This document shows, in pieces, positions 35,058 through 45,930 of a DNA stretch of 64,000 bases. The translations under genes were made by a program, and so were the position numbers. Location of the stretch: the NCBI RefSeq assembly GCF_003977665.1, contig NZ_RYYV01000010.1:118926-182925 (forward strand), read 5' to 3'. The notes under the pieces were generated by a model. That model saw nothing but the letters and a program-made list of their open reading frames with translations. It did not search any database and had not been told where the DNA came from. Within the stretch, counting starts at the first letter, position 1. Every line of letters begins with the position of its first letter. The DNA comes from Dyella choica. GTDB taxonomy: Bacteria; Pseudomonadota; Gammaproteobacteria; Xanthomonadales; Rhodanobacteraceae.

Positions 35058-35126
35058 AATCCGTACCATGTGGATTCTCAGTTTTGCATGGAGGAAATAA
35101 AGTGAAGCTCCGTATCAGATAACGGC

Positions 35127-35477
35127 TCAATAGGTAAAATTGACGATTACATCGCCAATTGTATTTTTTGCATTGCACCATATTGTTACTTTATTTCCTG
35201 ACACCGCCGCAGTTAAGAGCGTTGCATACGTTATCTTTCCAACGGCTGTTCTATTGCCAATCATATCATCCAGGGAAAATGTATAATCCTTTTTATCATC
35301 TGTCCTTATTGTTATGACGCTATGGTCTCTATTATAACCAGGGTTGGTGTTTATGACGGTTACATAACCAGAATAAGTGCTTGCGTCTTGGCAATCGGCC
35401 TCGTCGGCGTAAGCATTGGCCGTCATTACCGACAAAAGGGCAATGGGAAGAGCGGTTATATAGATCGCCTTTTTCAT
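35127..35477 (-). CDS. Small secreted protein, unknown family
   Basis: 116 residues. AAAGGACGAAAAT precedes the ATG at 35477, and MKKAIYITALPIALLSVMTANAYA is a clear signal peptide. The mature 92 residues contain two cysteines (ADCQD and TIWCNA) and end in helix YATLLTAAVSG followed by NKVTIWC and IGDVIVNFTY. The beta-helix-beta layout is what small OB-fold B-subunit-like proteins show, but no family is recognised and this is only a structural guess. The gene is AT-rich, and precedes the two other small secreted genes in the same direction. Confidence 0.62.
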   Translation of the reverse strand: MKKAIYITALPIALLSVMTANAYADEADCQDASTYSGYVTVINTNPGYNRDHSVITIRTDDKKDYTFSLDDMIGNRTAVGKITYATLLTAAVSGNKVTIWCNAKNTIGDVIVNFTY

Positions 35478-36008
35478 ATTTTCGTCCTTTTGAAATATCA
35501 CAATAAAAATCACGCCACTCTGACGGGTGACAACCAGGGGTGGGTTTTATCTTTGGCAAGCCTGCCATCAAGACAGATGGCCAGATAGGCATAAGCATCG
35601 TTGGTGCCTGTCTCTTCATGGTCTAGGGTTGGTCTATCTGAGGCGTAATCATCAAAGAAAAGCATTTATGCGGTGTTTCAAGCAGCGTCGAAATTGTTTC
35701 GACGCATTGCATCCATGGCATCCCAGGTCTGCCCCGACGGCGCCAACATCGGGATGAAGCCAGTAGAGAAGATGCGCGGCTTGAAAATTCGGCGTAAGCA
35801 GTCGTGCTGGCGTGATGAAAGCCAGTCGGGTAAGTCGTTACGCCCGAGCTTGAAAGTACGCGCGGATGCGCCGAGCGCTTGCTGCCTCACGCGGCGCTAT
35901 GGAATTGCGCAGCGCAGGTATTCAAGGCCATTTGAGCATGCAAGGGGCGACTGCTGTGGCGACGCTGTTGTAGCTATTGCCCCTCCATGGCAGGCCAGCG
36001 ACGCTTGA
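35478..36008. other. Gene-poor stretch at the edge of the AT-rich patch
   Basis: About 530 bp. Base composition returns from AT-rich to GC-rich across it. Short open frames on both strands (for example 35678-35890, minus) have no recognised similarity and no ribosome site, so none is called. Confidence 0.55.
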
Positions 36009-36677
36009 TCAGGCCCGCCCTTGCGTCGGCAAGGCGGCCGGCGACGCCGGCAAGGTGTCCGGTGCCACTGCCCCGCCGGAAATGATGAAAGCCATGGCCT
36101 GGTCCATGGTCCAGTCAGTGGGCGTCAATTCGTCCACGGGCACCAATTCAAGGTAACCGCCGGTGGGGTTGGGCGTGGTGGGGATGTAGACCGCCGCGAT
36201 CTCGCGGCCGCTGCCTTCCTCGGTCATCACGCGGGTGACAAAACCCACCACCTTCATCCCTTGGCGGGGAAAGTCGACCAGGACCACGCGCTGCATCCCG
36301 CCCGGCTTGTTCTGCAGTACCGCCATCAGTTTCTTGGTGCCGCCGTAGATGGTCTGCACCAGCGGGATCCGTTGCAGAACGTCGTCGAACGCACGCAGCA
36401 TGCGCTGGCCAATCACGCGATTGGCCAGGAAGCCAAGCAGGTACAAGGTGATCAAGGTGAGTAGCAGCGCCAGCACATAGGTAATCCAGCTGTGGCTGAG
36501 CTGGCCGGCCGCCTCGGGCGACACCCAGCCCAGCGCGCCGACGAACGCGGCCACCAGCGGTGCGCCGAGATCGGCCAGAAATCCCACGATGAATTTGAAC
36601 ACCAGCCAAGTCACCCATAGCGGCATGAACGTGAGCAGGCCGGTGATGAGGTAGCGTTTCAGGCGTAGCGGGGGCAT
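36009..36677 (-). CDS. DUF502 membrane protein
   Basis: 222 residues. Two N-terminal membrane segments (YLITGLLTFMPLWVTWLVF and YVLALLLTLITLYLLGFLA) with the motif RIPLVQTIYGGTKKLM, and a soluble domain with VVLVDFPRQGMKVVGFVT and YIPTTPNPTGGYLELVP, both characteristic of DUF502. Members are widespread inner-membrane proteins of unknown function, resembling plant COV proteins. The C-terminus is Ala/Pro-rich. Single gene with its own GC-rich flanks. Confidence 0.92.
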   Translation of the reverse strand: MPPLRLKRYLITGLLTFMPLWVTWLVFKFIVGFLADLGAPLVAAFVGALGWVSPEAAGQLSHSWITYVLALLLTLITLYLLGFLANRVIGQRMLRAFDDVLQRIPLVQTIYGGTKKLMAVLQNKPGGMQRVVLVDFPRQGMKVVGFVTRVMTEEGSGREIAAVYIPTTPNPTGGYLELVPVDELTPTDWTMDQAMAFIISGGAVAPDTLPASPAALPTQGRA

Positions 36678-36784
36678 GGGCGGCTCGGAACAGGGTGAGG
36701 TAGGCCTATTGTAGGCAGCGGCCCGTCAGCCTGTGATTTTTTCGCGCGCGCCGCGAATAACAGGGGTAACCACGGGGACGGCTC

Positions 36785-37312
36785 ATGCGCGGACGGGAAC
36801 TACAGCAGGCGTTCGAGAAGCTATTGCGGGAACACCAGCGCATCGTGTTCAAGGTTGCGTCGGTGTATGCCCGCGATCCGGAAGATCGCAACGACTTGAC
36901 GCAGGAAATCTGCCTGCAGCTGTGGCGCTCCTTTGCCGGCTTCGATGCAAGGCGCGCACGCTTCTCCACCTGGATGTATCGGGTGGCGTTGAATGTAGCG
37001 ATATCCCATCAGCGGCGGTCGCGCCCGGAGCCATCGCTGGAGCACAAGCAGCTCAATGCGTTCGAAGGATCAGCAGGCATTGCCGAGCCCGATGAGCGCC
37101 TTGCGGCCCTGCACCGATTCATCGCCGAGCTTGATCCTCTCAATCGAGCGCTGATCCTGTTGTATCTGGAAGACCGCGGCTACGGCGAGATCGCCGAAAT
37201 CCTGGGCATCAGCGAAACCAACGTGGCCACCAAGATCAGTCGCATCAAACAGAAACTTCGCAGCCGGATGACGGGCGGCCCGCCCGCGGGAGAGAGCTAT
37301 GGAACTGGATGA
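36785..37312 (+). CDS. ECF-type RNA polymerase sigma factor
   Basis: 175 residues with only sigma regions 2 and 4. Region 2: EHQRIVFKVASVYARD, DRNDLTQEICLQLWRS and FSTWMYRVALNVAISH. Region 4: LILLYLEDRGYGEIAEILGI and SETNVATKISRIKQKL (helix-turn-helix for the -35 element). ECF factors switch on envelope or stress regulons. The following membrane protein overlaps it by 14 bp and would be the natural candidate for an anti-sigma factor or a co-regulated gene. No promoter for self-regulation was identified. Confidence 0.92.
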   Translation: MRGRELQQAFEKLLREHQRIVFKVASVYARDPEDRNDLTQEICLQLWRSFAGFDARRARFSTWMYRVALNVAISHQRRSRPEPSLEHKQLNAFEGSAGIAEPDERLAALHRFIAELDPLNRALILLYLEDRGYGEIAEILGISETNVATKISRIKQKLRSRMTGGPPAGESYGTG

Positions 37313-37949
37313 GATGAAACTCGCCTGGCAGACCTTGGGTCGGCAAGGGGAAGCACAGCAGGCCTTGAGCATCCAACTGCTGACCGAGCGGCGCCTGGAT
37401 AAGGTAGGTCACGGCCTGCGGCCGCTGTTCTGGGGCCAGGTGCTGCAGATCTTCGTCGGTGTGCTGGTCACCTTGATGGCGGTCTCGTTCTGGTTCCCGC
37501 GCACGAGCGTGCTCCACTTTCTGACGTGGGGCCTGCTCGTGCACGCCTTCGGCATCCTGATGATCGTGACGGCGGCGCGCAACCTTCATCTGATCAAGCA
37601 GATCGATTACGCCGCACCGGTGCTGGACATCCAGCGGCGCATCGCCCGCTTGCGCGCCTGGCGCGTGCAGGTGGAGGCGCCGTTGTATGCGGTGACGTGT
37701 TCGTTCGTGTGGATACCGCTGGTGCTAATGGCGATGGCAAGCAGCGGTATCGATCCGCAGGTGGTCGCTCCCAAGCTGCTGGGCTATCTGCTGTTGTCCG
37801 GCTTCGCTTCGTTGGGATTGGTGGCCCTTGTGGCCTGGCTGGTTCGTCGCACGGGCTATCGCCGCAGGTTCGAAAACAGCCTTGCGGGCGGCGGTGTGCA
37901 AAAGGCCGAAGTGATGCTTGAGCAGATCGCGCGTTTCAAGCAGGAGTGA
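37299..37949 (+). CDS. Membrane protein encoded with the ECF sigma factor
   Basis: 216 residues. A soluble N-terminus of about 45 residues (MELDEMKLAWQTLGRQ) precedes two membrane segments (ILQIFVGVLVTLMAV region and LLVHAFGILMIVTA), a charged loop, and two more (WIPLVLMAMA and LLLSGFASLGLVALVAWLV). The short cytoplasmic N-terminus ahead of several membrane helices, together with the overlap with a sigma gene, would fit a membrane anti-sigma factor, but no zinc-binding anti-sigma motif is visible. I do not recognise the family. GGGAGAGAG lies before the ATG. Confidence 0.8.
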   Translation: MELDEMKLAWQTLGRQGEAQQALSIQLLTERRLDKVGHGLRPLFWGQVLQIFVGVLVTLMAVSFWFPRTSVLHFLTWGLLVHAFGILMIVTAARNLHLIKQIDYAAPVLDIQRRIARLRAWRVQVEAPLYAVTCSFVWIPLVLMAMASSGIDPQVVAPKLLGYLLLSGFASLGLVALVAWLVRRTGYRRRFENSLAGGGVQKAEVMLEQIARFKQE

Positions 37950-37956
37950 GCGCTGC

Positions 37957-38409
37957 TCAGCGATGTTTCGGCTTCAGGCGCACATACAGCTGCTTGCGAA
38001 CCAGCGCGACCACCTCGCCCGCCGCCGTTTTGATCGGTACCTCGAACCAGCGCAGCACTTTCTCGCCGTTGGCCGCCGCGGCTCGCAATTCCTCCAGCAG
38101 GCCGGGTTCCAGCTTGAAATGCGCGTAGACGTCCTCGCGGCCCGGTGCAACGAAGTCTATGCTTCCGGCTTTGTCCCATACGAAATGATCCTTGCCCAGG
38201 TGGTGCAGGATCAGCAGCATCCAGAACGGGTCCGCCATGGCAAACAGACTGCCGCCGAATTGCGTACGCACGTAATTCCGGTTCCATGGGCGCAACCTGA
38301 GCGCCACGTGGGCCTCGGTGTAGTCATCATCCAGATTCAGCACGCGGACGCCGCTGAACAGGAAGGGTGGCCACAGATTGAGCAGGCGACGGAACGTGGG
38401 TGCACGCAT
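37957..38409 (-). CDS. DUF4442 hotdog-fold thioesterase-like protein
   Basis: 150 residues. The sequence LLNLWPPFLFSGVRV followed by DYTEAHVALRLRPWNRN and YVRTQFGGSLFAMADPFW is the DUF4442 pattern, a hotdog-fold family related to acyl-CoA thioesterases. No catalytic assignment is possible. The start at 38409 lies where similarity begins; the frame upstream is open through the REP-like repeat and is not coding. It converges on the sigma-factor pair. Confidence 0.88.
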   Translation of the reverse strand: MRAPTFRRLLNLWPPFLFSGVRVLNLDDDYTEAHVALRLRPWNRNYVRTQFGGSLFAMADPFWMLLILHHLGKDHFVWDKAGSIDFVAPGREDVYAHFKLEPGLLEELRAAAANGEKVLRWFEVPIKTAAGEVVALVRKQLYVRLKPKHR

Positions 38410-38462
38410 GGAAGGCTCCGGAGGGGCCTTCAATCTACCATACTTATGCGTATGGAACCTGG

Positions 38463-38553
38463 TGGGCTGGGATGCCAATCGTAGGCTGGGTTGCGAAACC
38501 CAGCATTGCCATGCGCGCCACCGCGCGATGCTGGGATTGGCATCCCAGCCTAC
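38463..38553. repeat. REP-like inverted repeat, copy 7
   Basis: GTGGGCTGGGATGCCAATCG, then GTAGGCTGGGTTGCGAAACCCAGC, then ATGCTGGGATTGGCATCCCAGCCTAC. It lies between the DUF4442 start and the cnoX stop. Confidence 0.88.
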
Positions 38554-38561
38554 AAGAGCGG

Positions 38562-39437
38562 TCAGAACAACAACGAAGCCATGCGCCGGCGATAGCGGCC
38601 CACCAGCTCCGCATCGTCCAGGGTGTTGAACGCCGCCAGCAGGCGCTTCTTCGCCTGGCCGTCGTTCCAGTCGCGCGCTTTCTCCAGCACCAGCAGCCAA
38701 TGCTCGAGGCCGGCAGCCGGATCATTGCCCAGCAGCAGGCGCACGCCGAGCAGATCGTGTGCCTCCCAATCCTGCGGGTTCGCGTGGAGGCGTTGTTGCA
38801 ACACTTCCATCGGCGGCGTGCCTTCGAGCGAGCGGGCCAGATTGAGCTGACTGCGCAGGCGCACAGCACGGGCGTCGGTGGCGAGGTTGGCGGGCAGGGC
38901 ATCGAGCTCGGTTTCCGCGGCAGCGGCTTGGCCGGCATGGGCCAGGGCGATCGCCAGATCGAGCTTGAGTTCGGGGCGATTCGGGTCGGCGGCGATTTCC
39001 TGTTGCAGGCGGTTGATGGCCTGCTCGGGCGATTCGGGCGCGATTTCTTCGGGCTCCTGTTCGAACTCGTCTGCCAGCGGCTCAAGGTGGCGCGTAAGGA
39101 ATTGACGCAGCTGGCCTTCCGGCAGGGCGCCGGCGAAGCCGTCGAGGATCTGCCCGTCCTTCACCAGGATCACGGTGGGAATGCTGCGAATGCCGAAGAC
39201 GCCGGCCAGCTCCTGGTTCTGGTCGACGTCGACCTTGCCCAGGCGGAAGGCGCCGTTGTATTCGACCGCAAGCTTTTCCAGCAGCGGGCCCAATGACTTG
39301 CACGGACCGCACCAGGTCGCCCAGAAGTCCACCAGCACGGGTGTCGTGAGCGAGGCTTCGAGCACCTCGGTTTCGAAGTTGGACTGATCGACTTCGAAGA
39401 TGTGCGGAGAGACGGCGGCGTTCACGGTGGGCTCCAT
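38562..39437 (-). CDS. cnoX: CnoX/YbbN-like thioredoxin-TPR protein
   Basis: 291 residues. Residues 12-115 form a thioredoxin fold with VLVDFWATWCGPCKSLGP (C43 and C46) and IRSIPTVILVKDGQ with the cis-Pro. The rest (about 150-290) is a TPR-like helical domain of repeated Ala/Leu-rich helices. E. coli CnoX is a chaperedoxin that protects proteins from oxidative aggregation and delivers them to GroEL; it lacks the first cysteine, while this protein keeps both, as other bacterial versions do. ATG at 39437 is used; the frame extends one TTG codon further. Single gene with a REP-like repeat at its 3' end. Confidence 0.9.
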   Translation of the reverse strand: MEPTVNAAVSPHIFEVDQSNFETEVLEASLTTPVLVDFWATWCGPCKSLGPLLEKLAVEYNGAFRLGKVDVDQNQELAGVFGIRSIPTVILVKDGQILDGFAGALPEGQLRQFLTRHLEPLADEFEQEPEEIAPESPEQAINRLQQEIAADPNRPELKLDLAIALAHAGQAAAAETELDALPANLATDARAVRLRSQLNLARSLEGTPPMEVLQQRLHANPQDWEAHDLLGVRLLLGNDPAAGLEHWLLVLEKARDWNDGQAKKRLLAAFNTLDDAELVGRYRRRMASLLF

Positions 39438-39532
39438 CAAGGACTAGTCGGTGCAGATCGGGGCGCCGCGCAGCATATCAAGAGCCGGTCGACAGCAGGC
39501 GCATTGGCGTGGGATTTGCGAGAATCAAACGC

Positions 39533-40186
39533 ATGAGCACTACGCCCCCGGCCAGCATGGAACACGCGCAGAAGGCGCCGATGTCAGATCTGCTGATCTG
39601 CGAGCACTGCGACACGGTCTACCGTCGCCGGCCGCTGGCGCGCGGCGAGGTGGCGCGCTGCGCACGCTGCAACGCCGTGCTGGAGCGCCATCAGCGCATC
39701 GGCCTGGATGCGATGCTGGCCTTGGTCGCGACGGTGATGGTGGTGTTCGTGCTGGCGAACGCGTGGCCGATCATGACGCTAGGGCTCGGCGGCGAACAAA
39801 TCCACGCCCGCCTGTGGGGCGTTATCATCATGATGTGGAAGCAGCACTCGCAGGTGGTTGCTGTGCTGGCGGCGGCCACGCTGTTCTTCTTTCCACTATG
39901 CAAGATGTTTGCGTTGGGCTGGTTGCTGATCTTCGGGCGCAGCGGGCGGCGCGCCCCCGGCTTTGTCTCGGTGATGGTCGTCCTTCACTACATCGGGCCA
40001 TGGACGATGAGCGAGGTATTCGTGCTTGGAGTACTGGTGTCGATCGTCAAGGCACAGATGTATTTCGACGTGATGCCCAATATCGGTGCGTTTGCCTATG
40101 CGGCGCTGGCGCTGCTGATCACCGTCTTTTCAAGCATCGACCTGCGCCAGCTGTGGGACGAGATCCCGGCGGAGCCCTCGCCATGA
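39533..40186 (+). CDS. pqiA: PqiA-like inner-membrane protein, first copy
   Basis: 217 residues. A zinc-ribbon-like head, CEHCDTVYRRRP with CARCNAVL, precedes four membrane segments with GLGGEQIHARLWGVI and the WTMSEVFVLGVLVS motif. This equals one half of the E. coli PqiA protein, which is two such halves fused; here the halves are separate genes. PqiA is the inner-membrane partner of PqiB in intermembrane lipid traffic. ATG at 39533; later ATGs at 39557 and 39581 are possible. It overlaps the next gene by 4 bp. Confidence 0.92.
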   Translation: MSTTPPASMEHAQKAPMSDLLICEHCDTVYRRRPLARGEVARCARCNAVLERHQRIGLDAMLALVATVMVVFVLANAWPIMTLGLGGEQIHARLWGVIIMMWKQHSQVVAVLAAATLFFFPLCKMFALGWLLIFGRSGRRAPGFVSVMVVLHYIGPWTMSEVFVLGVLVSIVKAQMYFDVMPNIGAFAYAALALLITVFSSIDLRQLWDEIPAEPSP

Positions 40187-40806
40187 GCGCGCTGCCCCGG
40201 GCGCATGAGCTGGGCTTGATCGGTTGCCATGTCTGCGGCCTGGTCTGCCGCGACAACCAGGTGGAGGACCCGGCCTGCCCACGCTGCGGCAGTGCCTTGC
40301 ACCGGCGCAAACCCCAAAGCTGCGCGCGCACCTGGGCGCTGTTGATCGCCGCCTTCCTGTTCTACATCCCGGCCAATGTGCTGCCGATCATGCGTACGGC
40401 CAGCTTGGGCGACGTGGATGACAACACCATTCTCAGCGGTGTGGTCGAGCTGTGGGTGAAGGGTTCGCCGGACCTGGCCATCATCGTGTTCACCGCCAGC
40501 ATCATGGTGCCGATGATGAAGTTCCTGGTGATGACTACGCTGCTGTTGAGCGCACACCGGGGTAGCAACTGGGCGCGCCGGCAGCGGGCCATGCTGTACC
40601 GGCTGGTGGAATTCATCGGTTACTGGTCCATGCTGGACGTGTTCGTGGTGGCGCTGCTGACCGCGCTGGTGCAATTCGGCTTCTTCAGCGAGGTGGCGCC
40701 TTTGCCCGGAGTGGTGTACTTCGGCCTTACCGTGATACTTACCATGCTGGCTTCACAGAGTTTCGACCCCCGCCTGATATGGGATTGCCAGGACGAAGAT
40801 GACTGA
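40183..40806 (+). CDS. pqiA: PqiA-like inner-membrane protein, second copy
   Basis: 207 residues, same family as the preceding gene. Zinc-ribbon pairs CHVCGLVC and CPRCGSAL, then membrane segments FLFYIPANVLPIM, a VSGVVELW-type loop (TILSGVVELWVKGSPD), and YWSMLDVFVVALLTALVQ. The PANVLPIM motif and WSMLDVFVV are PqiA/YebS-like. Overlaps the pqiB start by 8 bp, so the four genes are translationally coupled. Confidence 0.92.
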   Translation: MSALPRAHELGLIGCHVCGLVCRDNQVEDPACPRCGSALHRRKPQSCARTWALLIAAFLFYIPANVLPIMRTASLGDVDDNTILSGVVELWVKGSPDLAIIVFTASIMVPMMKFLVMTTLLLSAHRGSNWARRQRAMLYRLVEFIGYWSMLDVFVVALLTALVQFGFFSEVAPLPGVVYFGLTVILTMLASQSFDPRLIWDCQDEDD

Positions 40807-42475
40807 TCAGAACACCCCCAACGCGGGCGGCAATCTGCCCGAGCCGGTAGTCAAGCGCCGTCGCGTCAACGCGTCCTGGATCTGGCTGGTCCCCGCGGTG
40901 GCGGCGCTGATCGGCCTGTCGCTGGTGATCAACGCGTGGCGGGAACAAGGCCCCACCATCGCCCTCAGCTTCCAGACCGCCCAGGGCCTGGAATCGGGCA
41001 AGACGGTGGTCAAATACAAGGACGTGGTGATCGGCAAGGTCACCGGCATTCGCCTGAGCCAGGATCACAGCAAGGTGATCGTGAAGGTGTCGCTGGACAA
41101 GAGCGCGGCCGATATCGCGGTATCCGACTCGCGTTTCTGGGTGGTGCGTCCGCGCATCGGGCTGGGTGGCGTATCGGGCATCGATACCCTGCTGTCCGGC
41201 TCCTTCATCGGGGTGGACGTGGGCAAGTCCGAGCAGCCGCAAAACGATTTCGTCGGCCTGGAGACCCCGCCTTCGGTGCTGCACGACTCGCGCGGCAGGA
41301 GCTATACCCTGCATGCCGGCGACCTGGGTTCGCTGGATATCGGCTCGCCGGTCTATTACCGCCGTCTGCAGGTGGGGCGCGTGGCTTCCTACAAGCTGGA
41401 CAACGACGGCAAGGGCGTCACGCTGCAGATTTTCGTGGACAGCCCGTACGATCAGTTCGTGACCACGGAAGGGCGCTTCTGGAATGCCAGCGGCGTGGAC
41501 GTATCGATCGGCGCCGAAGGCCTCAAGCTCAATACGCAATCGCTGGCCACGGTGCTGGCCGGGGGCGTGGCCTTCAATGATGCGCCCGGGCCGCATCCCA
41601 ACGAAAAGCCGGCCGATGAGAACGCCAGGTTCACGCTGTTCGACAGCGAAAGCAACGCCATGGCGCCGCCGAACGGCGAACCGCATTACATCGTGATGCG
41701 CTTCGACCAGCCGGTGCGCGGCCTGGCGGTGGACTCGCCGGTGGAATTCCGTGGCATCAACTTCGGTCACGTCGTCTCCATCCGCATGGACTACGACGAG
41801 AAGACCAACCGTTTCCCGATCTATGTGGGCGCGCTGATCTATCCGGAGCGCCTGGGAAGGGCGCACTCCAAGCTGCAGGCCATCGCCAAGTCCAGGGGGG
41901 GCGAAGACGTGGAGCAGGTGGTGGCCGGCATGGTCCAGCAGGGCCTGCGCGCGCAGGCCAAGGTCGGCAACCTGCTTAGCGGCCAGTTGTTCATCTCGCT
42001 GGACATTGTGCCGAATGCGCCCAAGGTGCCGTACAACCCCGACGCGCGCCCGCTGGAAATTCCCACCATCCCCGGCAGCTTCGACAAACTGCAGGAGCAG
42101 ATGGCCGAGATCGTCGACAAGATCAACAAGATTCCGTTCGATGCGATCGGCAACAACCTCAACCACACGCTGGCCGACCTGGACGGCACCCTCAAGCAGA
42201 TCAACGGCAGCGTGCTGCCCGAGGTCCATGAAACGCTCAAGGGCGCCAACCAGACGCTGGGTACGGCAAACAACGCGCTCGCGTCTGATTCGCCGTTGCA
42301 GCAGAACCTCGCCGGCACGTTGCAGGAACTGCAGCGCATGGCCCGCTCGCTGCGCGCGCTCACCGATTACCTGAACACCCAGCCCAGCTCATTGATCCGT
42401 GGACGCGGGAGGGATGCAGCGCCGACGGACACCGGTCCGTCCAGCGCCCCGACGCAGCAAGGGAGCAAGCCATGA
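40799..42475 (+). CDS. pqiB: PqiB-like MCE-domain intermembrane transport protein
   Basis: 558 residues, close to E. coli PqiB (546). One N-terminal membrane segment (ASWIWLVPAVAALIGLSLV) anchors the protein in the inner membrane, followed by three MCE (MlaD) domains, seen as GKTVVKYKDVVIGKVTGIRLS, GSPVYYRRLQVGRVASYKLD and DSPVEFRGINFGHVVSIRMD (each given within 20 residues as KTVVKYKDVVIGKVTGI, GSPVYYRRLQVGRVASY and SPVEFRGINFGHVVSI). The end is a long amphipathic helix region that forms the needle crossing the periplasm. PqiB hexamers carry lipids between membranes. It overlaps pqiC by 4 bp. Confidence 0.94.
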   Translation: MTDQNTPNAGGNLPEPVVKRRRVNASWIWLVPAVAALIGLSLVINAWREQGPTIALSFQTAQGLESGKTVVKYKDVVIGKVTGIRLSQDHSKVIVKVSLDKSAADIAVSDSRFWVVRPRIGLGGVSGIDTLLSGSFIGVDVGKSEQPQNDFVGLETPPSVLHDSRGRSYTLHAGDLGSLDIGSPVYYRRLQVGRVASYKLDNDGKGVTLQIFVDSPYDQFVTTEGRFWNASGVDVSIGAEGLKLNTQSLATVLAGGVAFNDAPGPHPNEKPADENARFTLFDSESNAMAPPNGEPHYIVMRFDQPVRGLAVDSPVEFRGINFGHVVSIRMDYDEKTNRFPIYVGALIYPERLGRAHSKLQAIAKSRGGEDVEQVVAGMVQQGLRAQAKVGNLLSGQLFISLDIVPNAPKVPYNPDARPLEIPTIPGSFDKLQEQMAEIVDKINKIPFDAIGNNLNHTLADLDGTLKQINGSVLPEVHETLKGANQTLGTANNALASDSPLQQNLAGTLQELQRMARSLRALTDYLNTQPSSLIRGRGRDAAPTDTGPSSAPTQQGSKP

Positions 42476-43080
42476 TTCGTATGCGACACCTGATGGCGAT
42501 AGGCGGCGCGGCAGCGCTCGCGGCTTGCGCGTCGGCACCCGTGCATTACTACACCCTGGTTCCGGCGCCTGAAACGCCAGCAGAAACCGCTTCGACGCCA
42601 CCGAACTTTCAGTTCGAGCTGATGCCGGTCGGCGTTCCGGCCCAGGATGACGTACCGCAACTGGTTGTGCGCGAAGGCGGCCAGGCCGTGACCTTGCTCA
42701 ATGGCGAACGCTGGGCTGCTCCTCTGGCGGACGAAGTGCGTGGCGCCTTGGCGGTCGAGCTTGCGCAACGCACCCACGCGCAGGACATTAGCGGCGCCGC
42801 TCCCACCCATGGCAAGCCGGTGTTGCGCATCAAGGTCGACCTGCGCCGTTTCGACTCCGCGCCCGGCAGCTACGCGCTGATCGACGCCACCTGGACGATC
42901 CGCGAACTCAGCAGCCAGGCCGTGCTCACCTGCAGCAGCCGCGTGAGCGAAAGCGCAGGACCGGGCTACGCCGCTTTGGTGGCCGGGCATCAACAGGCGC
43001 TGGCGACACTGGCCGGGCAGATTGCCGGCGTCGCGCCGGCCATGGCGGACGGGCGTGTGCCGGAGTGCCCGCGCGGATGA
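42472..43080 (+). CDS. pqiC: PqiC-like outer-membrane lipoprotein
   Basis: 202 residues. Signal with lipobox AALAAC, then the ABC-type transport auxiliary (DUF330/PqiC) domain: VHYYTLVPAPE near the start and NGERWAAPLADEVRGAL in the middle are the conserved parts. PqiC is an outer-membrane lipoprotein that receives the PqiB needle. It is the last gene of the pqi operon, and a REP-like repeat follows at the 3' end. Confidence 0.9.
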   Translation: MIRMRHLMAIGGAAALAACASAPVHYYTLVPAPETPAETASTPPNFQFELMPVGVPAQDDVPQLVVREGGQAVTLLNGERWAAPLADEVRGALAVELAQRTHAQDISGAAPTHGKPVLRIKVDLRRFDSAPGSYALIDATWTIRELSSQAVLTCSSRVSESAGPGYAALVAGHQQALATLAGQIAGVAPAMADGRVPECPRG

Positions 43081-43084
43081 GGAT

Positions 43085-43177
43085 GTAGGCTGGGATGACA
43101 ATCCCAGCATCGCGCGTACTGCTGCATGGCAATGCTGGGTTTTGCAACCCAGCCTACGATTGTCATCCCAGCCTACG
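43085..43177. repeat. REP-like inverted repeat, copy 8
   Basis: GTAGGCTGGGATGACAATCCCAGC at the left, TGGGTTTTGCAACCCAGCCTACG in the middle, and TTGTCATCCCAGCCTACG at the right. It fills most of the gap between pqiC and leuS. Confidence 0.88.
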
Positions 43178-43280
43178 CGTTTCCTGCCACAGGGAGAGGA
43201 AGCGCGGTGGCCATTTCTGCTAGTCTGCCGGGTTCAACGCGGTGCCCGGATTTGCTTTCCGGTGCGCCCGCAACGGATAA

Positions 43281-45926
<2,646 letters not shown>

Positions 45927-45930
45927 GTTC

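Noticed and set aside
35678..35890. 70-codon minus-strand open frame after the secreted-protein patch
   Set aside because: No similarity or ribosome site; composition change in the region makes chance frames likely.
40739..42229. A 496-codon open frame on the minus strand across pqiB
   Set aside because: Antisense shadow of pqiB without signal, motif or ribosome site.
3813..43177. CRISPR array suggested by recurring palindromic repeats
   Set aside because: Units are kilobases apart, paired in inverted orientation and next to a RAYT gene; there are no regular spacers and no cas genes.
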